DNA from: an uncultured Tissierellia bacterium
Lineage (GTDB): Bacteria > Bacillota > Clostridia > Tissierellales > Peptoniphilaceae
Assembly: GCA_902489375.1 (NCBI GenBank)
Contig: CABTZP010000035.1
Coordinates: forward strand, 1-12,125
DNA: 12,125 bases
Direction of reading: 5' to 3'
Shown piece after piece: positions 1-8,000 of the stretch. Within the stretch, counting starts at the first letter, position 1; each line of letters begins with the position of its first letter. The notes beneath the pieces are model-generated. The model did not search any database and was not told where the DNA came from. It worked only from the letters and a program-made list of their open reading frames with translations. The position numbers and the translations under genes were made by a program.

Positions 1-1895
1 CGGTGGAGGAAGACCTGTCCATTAAAGAGCTGATGAAGGACCTGGGGATCCTTCACCTTTTTGCTGCCTCCGGCCTTCATGTCTCCATGATTTATACCAT
101 CTTGCTTACCCTTCTTTCGGCCTTTTCTTCCAATCGAAAAAAAGCGGATGTCCTGATTTTTACTGGCCTTTTCTTTTATGCAAGATTATTACATTTTCCC
201 GCTTCGATCTGCCGCGCCAGCCTATTTTTATTTTTCAGGGAGATCGCTTTGCTGACCCATAAAAAAATCTGTTTTTCCCGGATCTTTTTGCTCTCTTTAA
301 CAATCTTTTTGCTTTTTCATCCTGAGCAAATTTTTTCTCCGGGATTACTTTTGTCCTATGCTTGCGCGCTGGGCATCCATTGTGGAAACCGGATCCAGAA
401 GAGGACTCCCTTTCATAGCAAGTTTTTCGAAACGGTTCGTCTGAGTCTGTGGATTTCTCTTTTCACCCTGCCGATTACCGCCGCAATGAATGATCACTGG
501 AACCCTATTGTTTTTCTTGCCAACCTCTTTGCCATTCCTTTTTTTACCTTGATTTTTGTCATCGGCATGGTTCTTTATTTTTTAAGCCTCTTGCCTTTTT
601 CTTTTTCTCTTTTCATGAAAGGGATTGCCAGGCTCTATCAGGGATTTGAATATCTATTAAAAGGACTTTTTTTGATCCGGCCCCCGTCAATTCCTCTTTT
701 TTCTCTGCGAAGAGTTCAAGCCCAGTATTTTCTTCTTCTGGGTCTGATTTTATTTTTTAGGATGGGTTTCTGGGAAAAGCTGACCAACCAATGGATGAGC
801 CGCCCTTTTCTTGACCGAAAAATAGCAAAGGCCAGGCTGATCTTCTTTTTTCAGGGACTTTTCCTTTTTACATTTTTTTACCTCAGCCTAAGCGCTTTGC
901 TTTTTCGGGGACCGGTTTTTTACGCCTTGGATGTGGGGCAGGGAGATGCCTTTCTTCTCCAGTATGAGGGAAAAAATATTCTCTTTGATACCGGGGGAAA
1001 GTTTGATTTTCGCGAAAAAAGAGACCGGGACGGGGAAAATTTCGTTCGCCTCTTAAGTGAATTGGGTGTAGATCGGTTGGATGCCGTTTTTTTATCCCAT
1101 AAAGACTATGATCATATCGGAAATTTAAAAAGTGTAACGGAACGGATGAAGGTTTCAAGGATCTTTTGTTCTCCCGATTCAAGGGGAGGGCTGGATCCGG
1201 ATATGGATCTTCTCATTACCGAGGACCCGAAAAAGAAAGAAAAAATGATTATTGAGCCCGTTAAAGACCATCAGCGCTTTTGGATTAGTAAAAAAGAAAA
1301 AGGGGGAAAAAAACCCTTAACCATCACCGTTCTCTACCAAGGGCTTTTTACCGCCCAGGACCGGAATAATGAATCCATGGTTCTGCTTTTGGATTATGGT
1401 CCCCGCATCCTTTTAACAGGAGATTTTGAACAGGATGAGAAATGGAAAGAATATTGGCCGACGAAGATCAGCCTTTTTAAGCTGGCTCACCATGGTTCAA
1501 AAAAAGGGACCTCTATAGCCATCCTTAAAAAGACCCAGGCCCAAAGGGCCATCATTTCGTCAGGAAGAAATAATTCATATGGGCACCCGGCTCCAGAGAC
1601 CCTAAAAAGACTGGAAGAAGCCGGAATTCCCTATGACCGAACCTCAGAAATGGGGACCGTGGTCTATCAAAAAGTCTGGGGAAAGCCGAATCTTCTTTAT
1701 GGAATAAGGATAAGGGACAGGGATCAGGCTCAAATTCAGTCGCTTCTTTTCTCCGCCCTTTTCTTTTTCTATTGGATGACGAAAACGCCTTTATCGGACA
1801 GTCTGATTGAAATCCAGAGGTCTTCTTTGGCTGCCAATCGAAAGGATCAGGCCAATGCAAAACAAATTGATGATTTGAAAGGTGCCTCCGTTTGA
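1..1895 (+). CDS. comEC: ComEC/Rec2 family competence DNA-uptake protein, 5'-truncated
   Basis: ComEC forms the inner-membrane channel that carries single-stranded DNA into naturally competent cells. The open frame enters from the left edge; the GTG at base 3 lies inside the conserved competence domain, so it is not taken as the start. Counting from that GTG, the signature SGLHVS is at residues 23-28, followed by many hydrophobic membrane segments to about residue 300. The C-terminal metallo-beta-lactamase-like domain starts at DVGQGD (residue 310). It carries HKDYDH (366-371), LTGDFE (Asp474), AHHGS (His496-His497) and a late SYGHP-type block, so the metal-site residues look intact. After GTVVYQ (about residue 555) comes a tail of about 70 residues with no recognisable ComEC similarity. 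The last 105 bp are antisense to the rodA 3' end. A frameshift near base 1670-1680 may have created this tail. Family assignment is firm; the exact C-terminus is doubtful. Confidence 0.93.
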   Translation, partial: VEEDLSIKELMKDLGILHLFAASGLHVSMIYTILLTLLSAFSSNRKKADVLIFTGLFFYARLLHFPASICRASLFLFFREIALLTHKKICFSRIFLLSLTIFLLFHPEQIFSPGLLLSYACALGIHCGNRIQKRTPFHSKFFETVRLSLWISLFTLPITAAMNDHWNPIVFLANLFAIPFFTLIFVIGMVLYFLSLLPFSFSLFMKGIARLYQGFEYLLKGLFLIRPPSIPLFSLRRVQAQYFLLLGLILFFRMGFWEKLTNQWMSRPFLDRKIAKARLIFFFQGLFLFTFFYLSLSALLFRGPVFYALDVGQGDAFLLQYEGKNILFDTGGKFDFREKRDRDGENFVRLLSELGVDRLDAVFLSHKDYDHIGNLKSVTERMKVSRIFCSPDSRGGLDPDMDLLITEDPKKKEKMIIEPVKDHQRFWISKKEKGGKKPLTITVLYQGLFTAQDRNNESMVLLLDYGPRILLTGDFEQDEKWKEYWPTKISLFKLAHHGSKKGTSIAILKKTQAQRAIISSGRNNSYGHPAPETLKRLEEAGIPYDRTSEMGTVVYQKVWGKPNLLYGIRIRDRDQAQIQSLLFSALFFFYWMTKTPLSDSLIEIQRSSLAANRKDQANAKQIDDLKGASV

Positions 1896-2915
1896 AATCA
1901 GGGGAAGAGGAATGCCTGTCATGGGCATTAGTCCCAGGGTCATTCCGATATTTTCAAAGATATGGATAAAGAGCATAGCGCAGATGCCTAAAGCCAAAGA
2001 GCTTTCAAACGGCGTGTTGGCATTTTTGCTAATCGAAAGACCCCGAAAAAGGATCAGCCCATAAGCTAGGATCAAGCTGGCTCCGCCAAGAAAACCGAAC
2101 TGCTCGGTTAAAACGGCAAAGATGAAGTCAGTATCCTGGGCTGGAATAAAGCCAAATTGGGTCTGCGTTCCCGCAAGATAGCCTTTACCGGTAATTCTTC
2201 CGGAACCAATGGCAATCGTGCCCTGAAGGCCCTGGTAAGCATAGCCCATGGGATCCAGATTGGGGTTTAGAAAATTTAAGATCCGGTATTGCTGCTTTTC
2301 TGACAGATTCATGTAAATTAATGGAGCCGCGAGCAGGGCAAGAATGACTGCCGCCAAAATGTATTTCCAGGAAATGTCCGCCTGAAAGACCATGATGGCA
2401 ATAAAAAAAAGAAAAACGGCAGTGGTCCCCAGATCCGGCTGGAGCATGATCATCATCAGGGGGATGCCCATCAGTAGAGCCAGAAAGAGAACCGTTTGGA
2501 ATTGATTAAGCCTTGCCCGATATTTCTCGAGAAAATAGGAAAGGAAAAAAATGATTCCCACTTTGGCAAATTCAGAAGGCTGAAATTGAAAAGACCCTAC
2601 CCTCAGCCAGGAATTTGCTCCCCAACTCTCTTTGCCATGACCAAAAAGAAGGACGAGGACAAGAAGCGAGAGAGAGAGAAAATAAGCCGGTTTGGCAAGC
2701 ATTTTCAGGTAGGCGGTATCGACAAATTGTAAAAAGAAGATCAGAACAAATCCGGTGACGGTGGCAATGCCCTGGTTTTTCAAGCCCTCCCAGCCAATTC
2801 CCTTGGGCACAAGGGCGGAATGGACTAAAAAAATGCCAAAAATACAAACCGCCAGGGTGCTGAGGAAGAGGATCCAGTCGAATTGTTCAAATACTTTTTT
2901 ATTGCGATTGAACAT
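1791..2915 (-). CDS. rodA: RodA, SEDS-family peptidoglycan glycosyltransferase
   Basis: RodA polymerises lipid II into glycan strands during cell elongation, working with a class B penicillin-binding protein at the membrane. The 374-residue product has the usual family length, with hydrophobic segments throughout. Recognisable SEDS motifs are WLRVGSFQFQPSEFAK (103-118), LQPDLGT (158-164), the QYRILNFLNP segment (209-218), TDFIFAVLTEQFGFLG (262-277) with Asp263 matching the catalytic aspartate of RodA, and GIPLPLISNGGT (334-345). The spacing and the 'PAQDTDF' form favour RodA over FtsW. In the last motif the usual tyrosine of ISYGG is asparagine, and phenylalanine follows GGT. The ATG start is preceded by AGAAAGGG (complement of 2921-2928) with a good spacing. 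It is transcribed divergently from nth and convergently with comEC. No terminator is visible downstream of its stop. RodA versus FtsW is the only real alternative. Confidence 0.93.
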   Translation of the reverse strand: MFNRNKKVFEQFDWILFLSTLAVCIFGIFLVHSALVPKGIGWEGLKNQGIATVTGFVLIFFLQFVDTAYLKMLAKPAYFLSLSLLVLVLLFGHGKESWGANSWLRVGSFQFQPSEFAKVGIIFFLSYFLEKYRARLNQFQTVLFLALLMGIPLMMIMLQPDLGTTAVFLFFIAIMVFQADISWKYILAAVILALLAAPLIYMNLSEKQQYRILNFLNPNLDPMGYAYQGLQGTIAIGSGRITGKGYLAGTQTQFGFIPAQDTDFIFAVLTEQFGFLGGASLILAYGLILFRGLSISKNANTPFESSLALGICAMLFIHIFENIGMTLGLMPMTGIPLPLISNGGTFQIINLFCIGLILSIGSQRRPLDFNQTVR

Positions 2916-2953
2916 ATCGGCCCTTTCTAATTCGTACGCATTTGAGGATGACG

Positions 2954-2982
2954 TTGGCGAACCCTCATTTCTTCATTATAAT
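2954..2982 (+). promoter_or_regulatory. sigma-A-type promoter for nth
   Basis: TTGGCG (2954-2959) and TATAAT (2977-2982) are separated by exactly 17 bases, close to the consensus for the housekeeping sigma factor. The predicted transcript start is near 2989, giving a leader of about 36 bases before the nth ATG. It would also serve the coupled flavoprotein gene downstream. The -10 box is shared, on the opposite strand, with a candidate rodA promoter. Confidence 0.72.
2975..2980 (-). promoter_or_regulatory. candidate rodA -10 box (minus strand)
   Basis: Read on the minus strand this is TATAAT, about 60 bases upstream of the rodA ATG. It shares bases with the nth -10 box because ATTATAAT (2975-2982) is a perfect palindrome. 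The best minus-strand -35 candidate, TTAGGC (complement of 2999-3004, 18-base spacer), is poor, so this call rests on the -10 box and its position alone. Confidence 0.45.
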
Positions 2983-3024
2983 AAATTTAATCCCGAACGC
3001 CTAATCGAAGAAGAGGTTGAGCTG

Positions 3025-3678
3025 ATGAAAAAAATGACAAAAGAAGAAGCTAGTGAAATCATGGAAATTCTTTTTGAAAATTATCCTGGTTTAAAGCCCT
3101 ATTTAAATGCAAAAAATCCTTTTGAGACTCTTATTGCAACGATTCTTTCCGCCCAGACAACCGATGCCCGTGTGAATATGGTCACGCCCGTTCTTTTTGA
3201 ACGGTATCCGGATCCCCAAAGCCTTGCTCAGGCCAGCGAAGAAGAGGTGATAGAGATCATTCGAACGATCGGTTTTTTTAGGAACAAAAGTAAAAATATT
3301 ATCTTGACATCAAAGGCCCTCCTTAGCCAATTTGAGGGCAGAGTTCCCCAGGAGATGCAGGATCTTTTAACCCTTCCGGGCGTGGGGAGAAAAACGGCGA
3401 ATGTGGTTCGAGCGAATGCCTTTGGCTTTTCTACGATGCCGGTTGACACCCATGTTTTCCGGGTTTCCAATCGCTTAGGCCTTTCCTCGAGCAAAAATCC
3501 CGATGAATGTGAAAAAGATCTCTGCCGGATTCTTCCTCAAGACCAGTGGAACGATGGGCATCTGGCCCTTATTATGCATGGAAGGACCTTTTGTAAGGCC
3601 AGAAAGCCGGCCTGTGAGGATTGCCCATTAAAAGGCCATTGCCGTTTCAATGCCCAGGAAAGGAAGAGGAAAAAGTGA
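3025..3678 (+). CDS. nth: endonuclease III (DNA glycosylase / AP lyase)
   Basis: Endonuclease III removes oxidised pyrimidines from DNA and cleaves at the resulting abasic site, starting base-excision repair. The 217-residue product matches the usual family length. The helix-hairpin-helix LPGVGRKTANVV contains catalytic Lys123, and VDTHVFRV supplies catalytic Asp141. The [4Fe-4S] cluster ligands Cys190, Cys197, Cys200 and Cys206 show the exact C-x6-C-x2-C-x5-C spacing. The ATG at 3025 was chosen because GAGG (3013-3016) lies eight bases upstream and the protein then starts as normal for the family. The frame stays open upstream to 2755, but that extension is antisense to rodA and crosses the promoter. 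The stop overlaps the GTG start of the next gene. Confidence 0.95.
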   Translation: MKKMTKEEASEIMEILFENYPGLKPYLNAKNPFETLIATILSAQTTDARVNMVTPVLFERYPDPQSLAQASEEEVIEIIRTIGFFRNKSKNIILTSKALLSQFEGRVPQEMQDLLTLPGVGRKTANVVRANAFGFSTMPVDTHVFRVSNRLGLSSSKNPDECEKDLCRILPQDQWNDGHLALIMHGRTFCKARKPACEDCPLKGHCRFNAQERKRKK

Positions 3679-4967
3679 AGATCGCCATCGTTGGAGGGGG
3701 AGCTTCCGGCTTTGCCCTGGCGGGTCTTTTATCGGAAAAGAAAAAAGAGCTGAACCTGGAAATCGCTATATATGAACAAGGAACCGCGCCTTTACGAAAG
3801 GTCCGGGCAACGGGCAATGGTCGCTGCAATTTCACCAATCGGAACATGGCCCCCGATTTTTATACGGGGGGATCTTCATCCTTTGTCAAACCAATTCTCG
3901 AACGCTTTTCTTTTCCCCAGGCGCTGGATTTTTTTGACTCCCTGGGCATGCCAACGGTGAGTCTGGAAAGCGGGATGACCTATCCCAGAACCCAAATGGC
4001 TGAAACGGTAGCCAGTCTTCTTTACGCGAAAGCCTTGCATGGGGGTGTGGAACTTTTTACCGAAAAAAAAGCCGTGGAACTCAAACGATCCGGAAAGGGA
4101 TTCGAAATTCAATGGGAAGGGCCGGGAAAGACCTCTTCAGCGACCTACCCAGATCTGGTTGTCCTTTCGACCGGAGGGGCCTTTGGCATTGGAAAAAAAG
4201 AATGGTCCAATGGATATTCTCTTGTAAAAAGCTTAGGCCACCGTTTACGCCCGATTCATCCGGGGATCGTCGCTTTAACCGTTCAGGAAAAAGACCTTTG
4301 CCAAGCCCTTTGCGGCTTGAAAATGGAGGCCGACTTTAACCTGACGATCGGAAATGAGCAGGAAGAAAAAAAGGATGCCGGCGACCTGATTTTTACGGAT
4401 TATGGCCTCTCCGGAATCGGAATTTTCCGCCTTTCCAATCAGGTCCTGGACGCCTTGCAGGACGAAAAAGAGATTCAATTAAAAATCAACCTCTTTCCGG
4501 ATTGGCCAGAAGAAAATTTTTCTTCCTACCTTTATCGCCAGTTTCAAAAAAATGCTTGGACCGCGGAAGAAGTGGTAAGGGGAATCTTACCGAATAAGGC
4601 GGCTAGTCCCTTGCTAAAACGTGCAGGGATAGATCCAAAGGCGCCGGCGAAATCCCTTACCTGGGAAGAGACGCGGACATTTTCCGCCCTTCTTCATGGG
4701 CTTGTTTTCCATCCGACAGGAAGAAGGAAAAAAGATCACGGCCAGATCACCTGTGGAGGGATTGCCACGGATCAGGTGAATGCCCAAACCCTCATGTCTA
4801 CGATCCAGCCCGGCCTTTTTTTTACCGGAGAAGTGCTTGATGTCCAGGGAATTTGTGGGGGATATAATCTTCACTGGGCCTGGGCATCCGCTTTTGCCGC
4901 CTATCAAGGGATTATCGATTGGATTAGGCAGGCAAAGCAAGCGAAAAACTCACCGCCAATCGGATGA
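3675..4967 (+). CDS. HI0933/BaiN-family FAD-dependent oxidoreductase
   Basis: This is a two-dinucleotide-binding-domain flavoprotein of the HI0933 family, which is widespread in bacteria and mostly of unknown substrate. Some members are annotated BaiN because of a proposed role in bile-acid metabolism; nothing here supports that role. The 430-residue product starts with a Rossmann motif VGGGASG (Gly7, Gly9, Gly12). It carries the family hallmark TGNGRCNFTN at about residues 46-55. CGGIATDQV (from Cys360) and GEVLDVQGICGGYNLHWAW (Cys394 within it) form the C-terminal FAD-binding part. The GTG at 3675 was chosen because it overlaps the nth stop as GTGA, is preceded by the strong site AGGAAGAGGA (3661-3670), and places the Rossmann motif at the N-terminus as usual. 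An upstream in-frame ATG at 3621 would add 18 residues inside nth and is less likely. Confidence 0.9.
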   Translation: MKIAIVGGGASGFALAGLLSEKKKELNLEIAIYEQGTAPLRKVRATGNGRCNFTNRNMAPDFYTGGSSSFVKPILERFSFPQALDFFDSLGMPTVSLESGMTYPRTQMAETVASLLYAKALHGGVELFTEKKAVELKRSGKGFEIQWEGPGKTSSATYPDLVVLSTGGAFGIGKKEWSNGYSLVKSLGHRLRPIHPGIVALTVQEKDLCQALCGLKMEADFNLTIGNEQEEKKDAGDLIFTDYGLSGIGIFRLSNQVLDALQDEKEIQLKINLFPDWPEENFSSYLYRQFQKNAWTAEEVVRGILPNKAASPLLKRAGIDPKAPAKSLTWEETRTFSALLHGLVFHPTGRRKKDHGQITCGGIATDQVNAQTLMSTIQPGLFFTGEVLDVQGICGGYNLHWAWASAFAAYQGIIDWIRQAKQAKNSPPIG

Positions 4968-4969
4968 GA

Positions 4970-4978
4970 TGTTATAAT
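4970..4978 (+). promoter_or_regulatory. extended -10 promoter for ileS
   Basis: TGTTATAAT gives a perfect extended -10 element (TGn plus TATAAT), starting three bases after the flavoprotein stop codon. No good -35 box is visible at 16-18 bases, which is tolerable for extended -10 promoters. The predicted transcript start near 4985 would give ileS a leader of about 90 bases. Read-through from nth and the flavoprotein gene is also possible, since no strong terminator separates them. Confidence 0.6.
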
Positions 4979-4994
4979 ATAAAACTAACTCGAA

Positions 4995-5020
4995 CGGCTA
5001 AAAACCCTGTTTTTATCCCG
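4995..5020 (+). other. hairpin in ileS leader
   Basis: The arms TAAAAAC (4999-5005) and GTTTTTA (5009-5015) pair perfectly around a three-base loop. They are extended by CGG (4995-4997) with CCG (5018-5020) across a small internal loop. The stem is AT-rich and lacks a separate following T-run, so it is a weak terminator at best. It could be a pause or attenuation element, or chance. Confidence 0.35.
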
Positions 5021-5023
5021 GAA

Positions 5024-5033
5024 CGTGTACACG
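5024..5033. other. 10-bp perfect palindrome upstream of ileS
   Basis: CGTGTACACG is a perfect dyad between the ileS promoter and its start codon. As DNA it could be a small operator for a dimeric regulator; as RNA it would fold poorly. No regulator for it can be named from the sequence, and a single 10-base palindrome may be coincidental. Confidence 0.3.
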
Positions 5034-5060
5034 AATGGCGTGGGCAGGCCAAGCTGCTCA

Positions 5061-5068
5061 GGAAGGAG
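5061..5068 (+). promoter_or_regulatory. ribosome binding site deciding the ileS TTG start
   Basis: GGAAGGAG ends six bases before the TTG at 5075, an ideal Shine-Dalgarno spacing. The more upstream in-frame ATG at 4964 overlaps the flavoprotein stop, has no comparable site, and would add 37 residues that do not look like the family N-terminus. Confidence 0.85.
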
Positions 5069-5074
5069 CTTATT

Positions 5075-8000
5075 TTGACTTATCAAGAATTACCCAAAGT
5101 CAGAGAGGGCGAGCTTTCTCTGGTTGACCAGTGGAAGGAGATGGATCTTCTCCACCGGGCATGGACGGAGAGGGAAGATGGGCCGACTTATGTTTTCTAT
5201 GATGGCCCGCCAACCGCCAACGGTCGGCCTGGCGTTCATCATGTCATTTCCCGTACCCTAAAAGACATGACCTGCCGGTTTAAAACCATGCAGGGTTATA
5301 AAGTTCGTCGTAAGGCCGGATGGGACACCCATGGGCTCCCTGTAGAAATTCAAGTTGAAAAAGAGCTTGGTTTTCACAATAAGCAGCAAATTGAAGATTA
5401 TGGGATTGAAAAATTCAATCAGAAATGCCGGGACTCTGTCTTCCTGTACAGCGATCTTTGGAGGAAGATGTCAGAGCAGATGGCCTATCTTTGCGATATG
5501 GATAATCCCTATATTACGCTGAACAATGATTACATTGAAACGGTCTGGCATTTGATTGACTCTTTCTTTAAAGACGGACTGGTTTATAAGGGCGCAAAAA
5601 TTCTGCCCTACTGTCCCCGGTGCGGGACGGGACTTGCCTCTCATGAGGTTGCGCAGGGTTATCAAGAAGATAAGGTAACAACGGTCTATGCTAAGTTTCC
5701 GGTAAAGGGAAAGGATCACCTCTATTTCCTTGCCTGGACAACGACTCCCTGGACCCTCCTATCCAATGTCTGCCTTACTGTTCATCCGGATGTTGACTAT
5801 GTTTATGTTGAGCAGGGAGAAGATCAGCTGATTTTAGCCAAAGATCTGATGGAAAGCGCTTTGAGAAAAGAATACGGACCGGTAAAGGTTCTTAAGCAAT
5901 GCAAGGGCAAAGACCTGGAGTATATGGAATATGACCAGCTTTTGCCCTTTATCAAGGTACCCGGCAAAGCCTTTTTCGTTACCTGCGCTGATTATGTTAC
6001 GACGACCGACGGAACCGGTGTGGTCCATACCGCGCCGGCTTTTGGGGAAGACGATTATCAGACGGGACTTCGCTATCAGCTTCCGATGATTCAGCCAGTT
6101 GGCCCAGATGGGGCCTTTGATGAGGGACCATATAAAGGAACCTTTGTAATGGATGCGGATCCGGAAGTAATCCGATATTTGTCCGACCATGGCCTGCTTT
6201 ACGCCCGGCAGAAAATTGTTCATAACTATCCTCACTGCTGGCGTTGTCACACCCCCCTTATCTATTACGCAAAGCCTTCTTGGTACATTAAAATGTCGGC
6301 TTTCCGGGAGGATCTGGTTCGGGAAAATAACAAAGTCAACTGGGTGCCGGATTACATTGGACAGGGCCGGTTCGGCAATTGGCTGGAGAATCTGAAAGAT
6401 TGGGCAATTTCCCGGTCTCGGTATTGGGGAACGCCATTAAATATCTGGGTTTGCTCGGAATGCGGACATGCCCAATCGATTGGTTCTAGACAAGAACTCA
6501 AGGAAAAGGCAAAGGAGGAGGTCAGTTTGGATATTGACCTTCACCGTCCTTTCGTTGATCAGGTCCATTTGACCTGTCCCAAATGCGGGGGGACCATGAA
6601 CCGGGAAGCAGATGTTTTAGATGTCTGGTTCGATTCCGGAGCCATGCCCTTTGCTCAGCTCCACTATCCTTTTGAGCACAAAGATGAGCTGGATGGGTTC
6701 TTCCCCGCGGATTTTATCTGCGAAGGCATTGATCAGACCAGGGGCTGGTTCTATACCTTAATGGCCATTTCCGTTCTTTATACAGGAAAAGCGCCCTATA
6801 AAAATGTCCTAGTCAACGACCTGGTGTTGGATAAAGAGGGACAAAAAATGTCGAAGTCGAAGGGAAATACCATTGACCCCTTCGCCCTCTTCGATCAGTA
6901 TGGGGCGGATGCTGTCCGCTTTTACACCCTATACGTTTCACCCACCTGGCTACCTACCAAATTTGACGAAGACGGACTTAAGGAAGTCAACGCGAAGTTT
7001 TTCCGGTCTTTGAGAAATATCTATGCCATGTTTAGCCTTTATGCCAATACGAATGGGATGGACGCCTCTCTTCTTTCCGTCGACCCGATGGGGAGACCGG
7101 AAATCGACCGTTGGCTGATCAGCCGCTACCAATCTCTCTATGCTTTTTATTTGGAAAACATGGAGGCCTACCAATATAACAAAGTCGTCCATGCAATTTC
7201 GGACTTTGTTGTGGAAGATATGTCCAATTGGTACATCCGCCGAAGCCGTGATCGGTTCTGGTCCTCAGAAGATACCCTTGAGGTCCAATCGGTTTTCCGG
7301 ACAACCTATGAAGTTTTGCTTGGACTTTCGAAGATGCTGGCACCGATCATCCCATTTTTAGCGGACGAACTCTACCAGGCCCTGACCCAGGGAAAGAAAA
7401 TGGATACCGTCCATCTGGAATATTTGGATAAAGCAGATACCTCCATGGTGGATAAGAAGCTGGAAAAGAAGATGGATCTGGTTCGAAAGATCGTCAATTT
7501 AGGCCGCGCCTCTCGCGAGGATGCGGGAATTAAAGTCCGCCAGCCACTCTCTGAGATCCAGGTCGATCAGGTCTTCAAACCCATTATCGATGATTTGACA
7601 GGCCTGATTAAGGAAGAGCTCAATGTCAAAAACATTGTCTTTTCGGATCATCTGGACGAACTGATGAATATTGAGCTGAAACCGAACTATAAAGTAGCTG
7701 GAAAGGCTCTGGGCTCGAAAATCAAAGAGTTCGCCAGCTATCTTTCCAAGGCCCCGTCCCACGATCTGTTGAAGAAACTTGAAGAAGGCCCCCTCCATCT
7801 TTTATTAAGCAAAGAAGAAACGGCCATTCCGAAGGACTATATTTCTGTTAACTATCAAGCCAAAGAGGGCTATGACGTGATGATGGAAGGAGAAGTTTCG
7901 GTCGTCCTGGATACGGCACTCACAGAGGAGCTGATTGAAGAAGGCTATGTCCGGGAGTTTATTTCCAGAGTCCAAAAACAAAGAAAGGAAAATGGTTATC

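Noticed and set aside
1700..1790. Possible bidirectional terminator between comEC and rodA
   Set aside because: No stem of useful length with an adjacent T-run was found on either strand; the stretch is only rich in short T- and A-runs.
2755..3024. In-frame upstream extension of nth by 90 codons
   Set aside because: It lies antisense to rodA and across the divergent promoter, encodes nothing like the family N-terminus, and the ATG at 3025 has a good ribosome site and normal protein length.
4964..5074. ATG at 4964 as the ileS start, overlapping the flavoprotein stop as ATGA
   Set aside because: The overlap is tempting, but the TTG at 5075 has an ideal ribosome site and gives a normal type 2 IleRS N-terminus; the extra 37 residues contain the promoter and leader elements.
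5834..6250. Open frame of 138 codons on the minus strand inside ileS
   Set aside because: Antisense to the conserved editing domain of ileS, with no motif, promoter or ribosome site supporting it.
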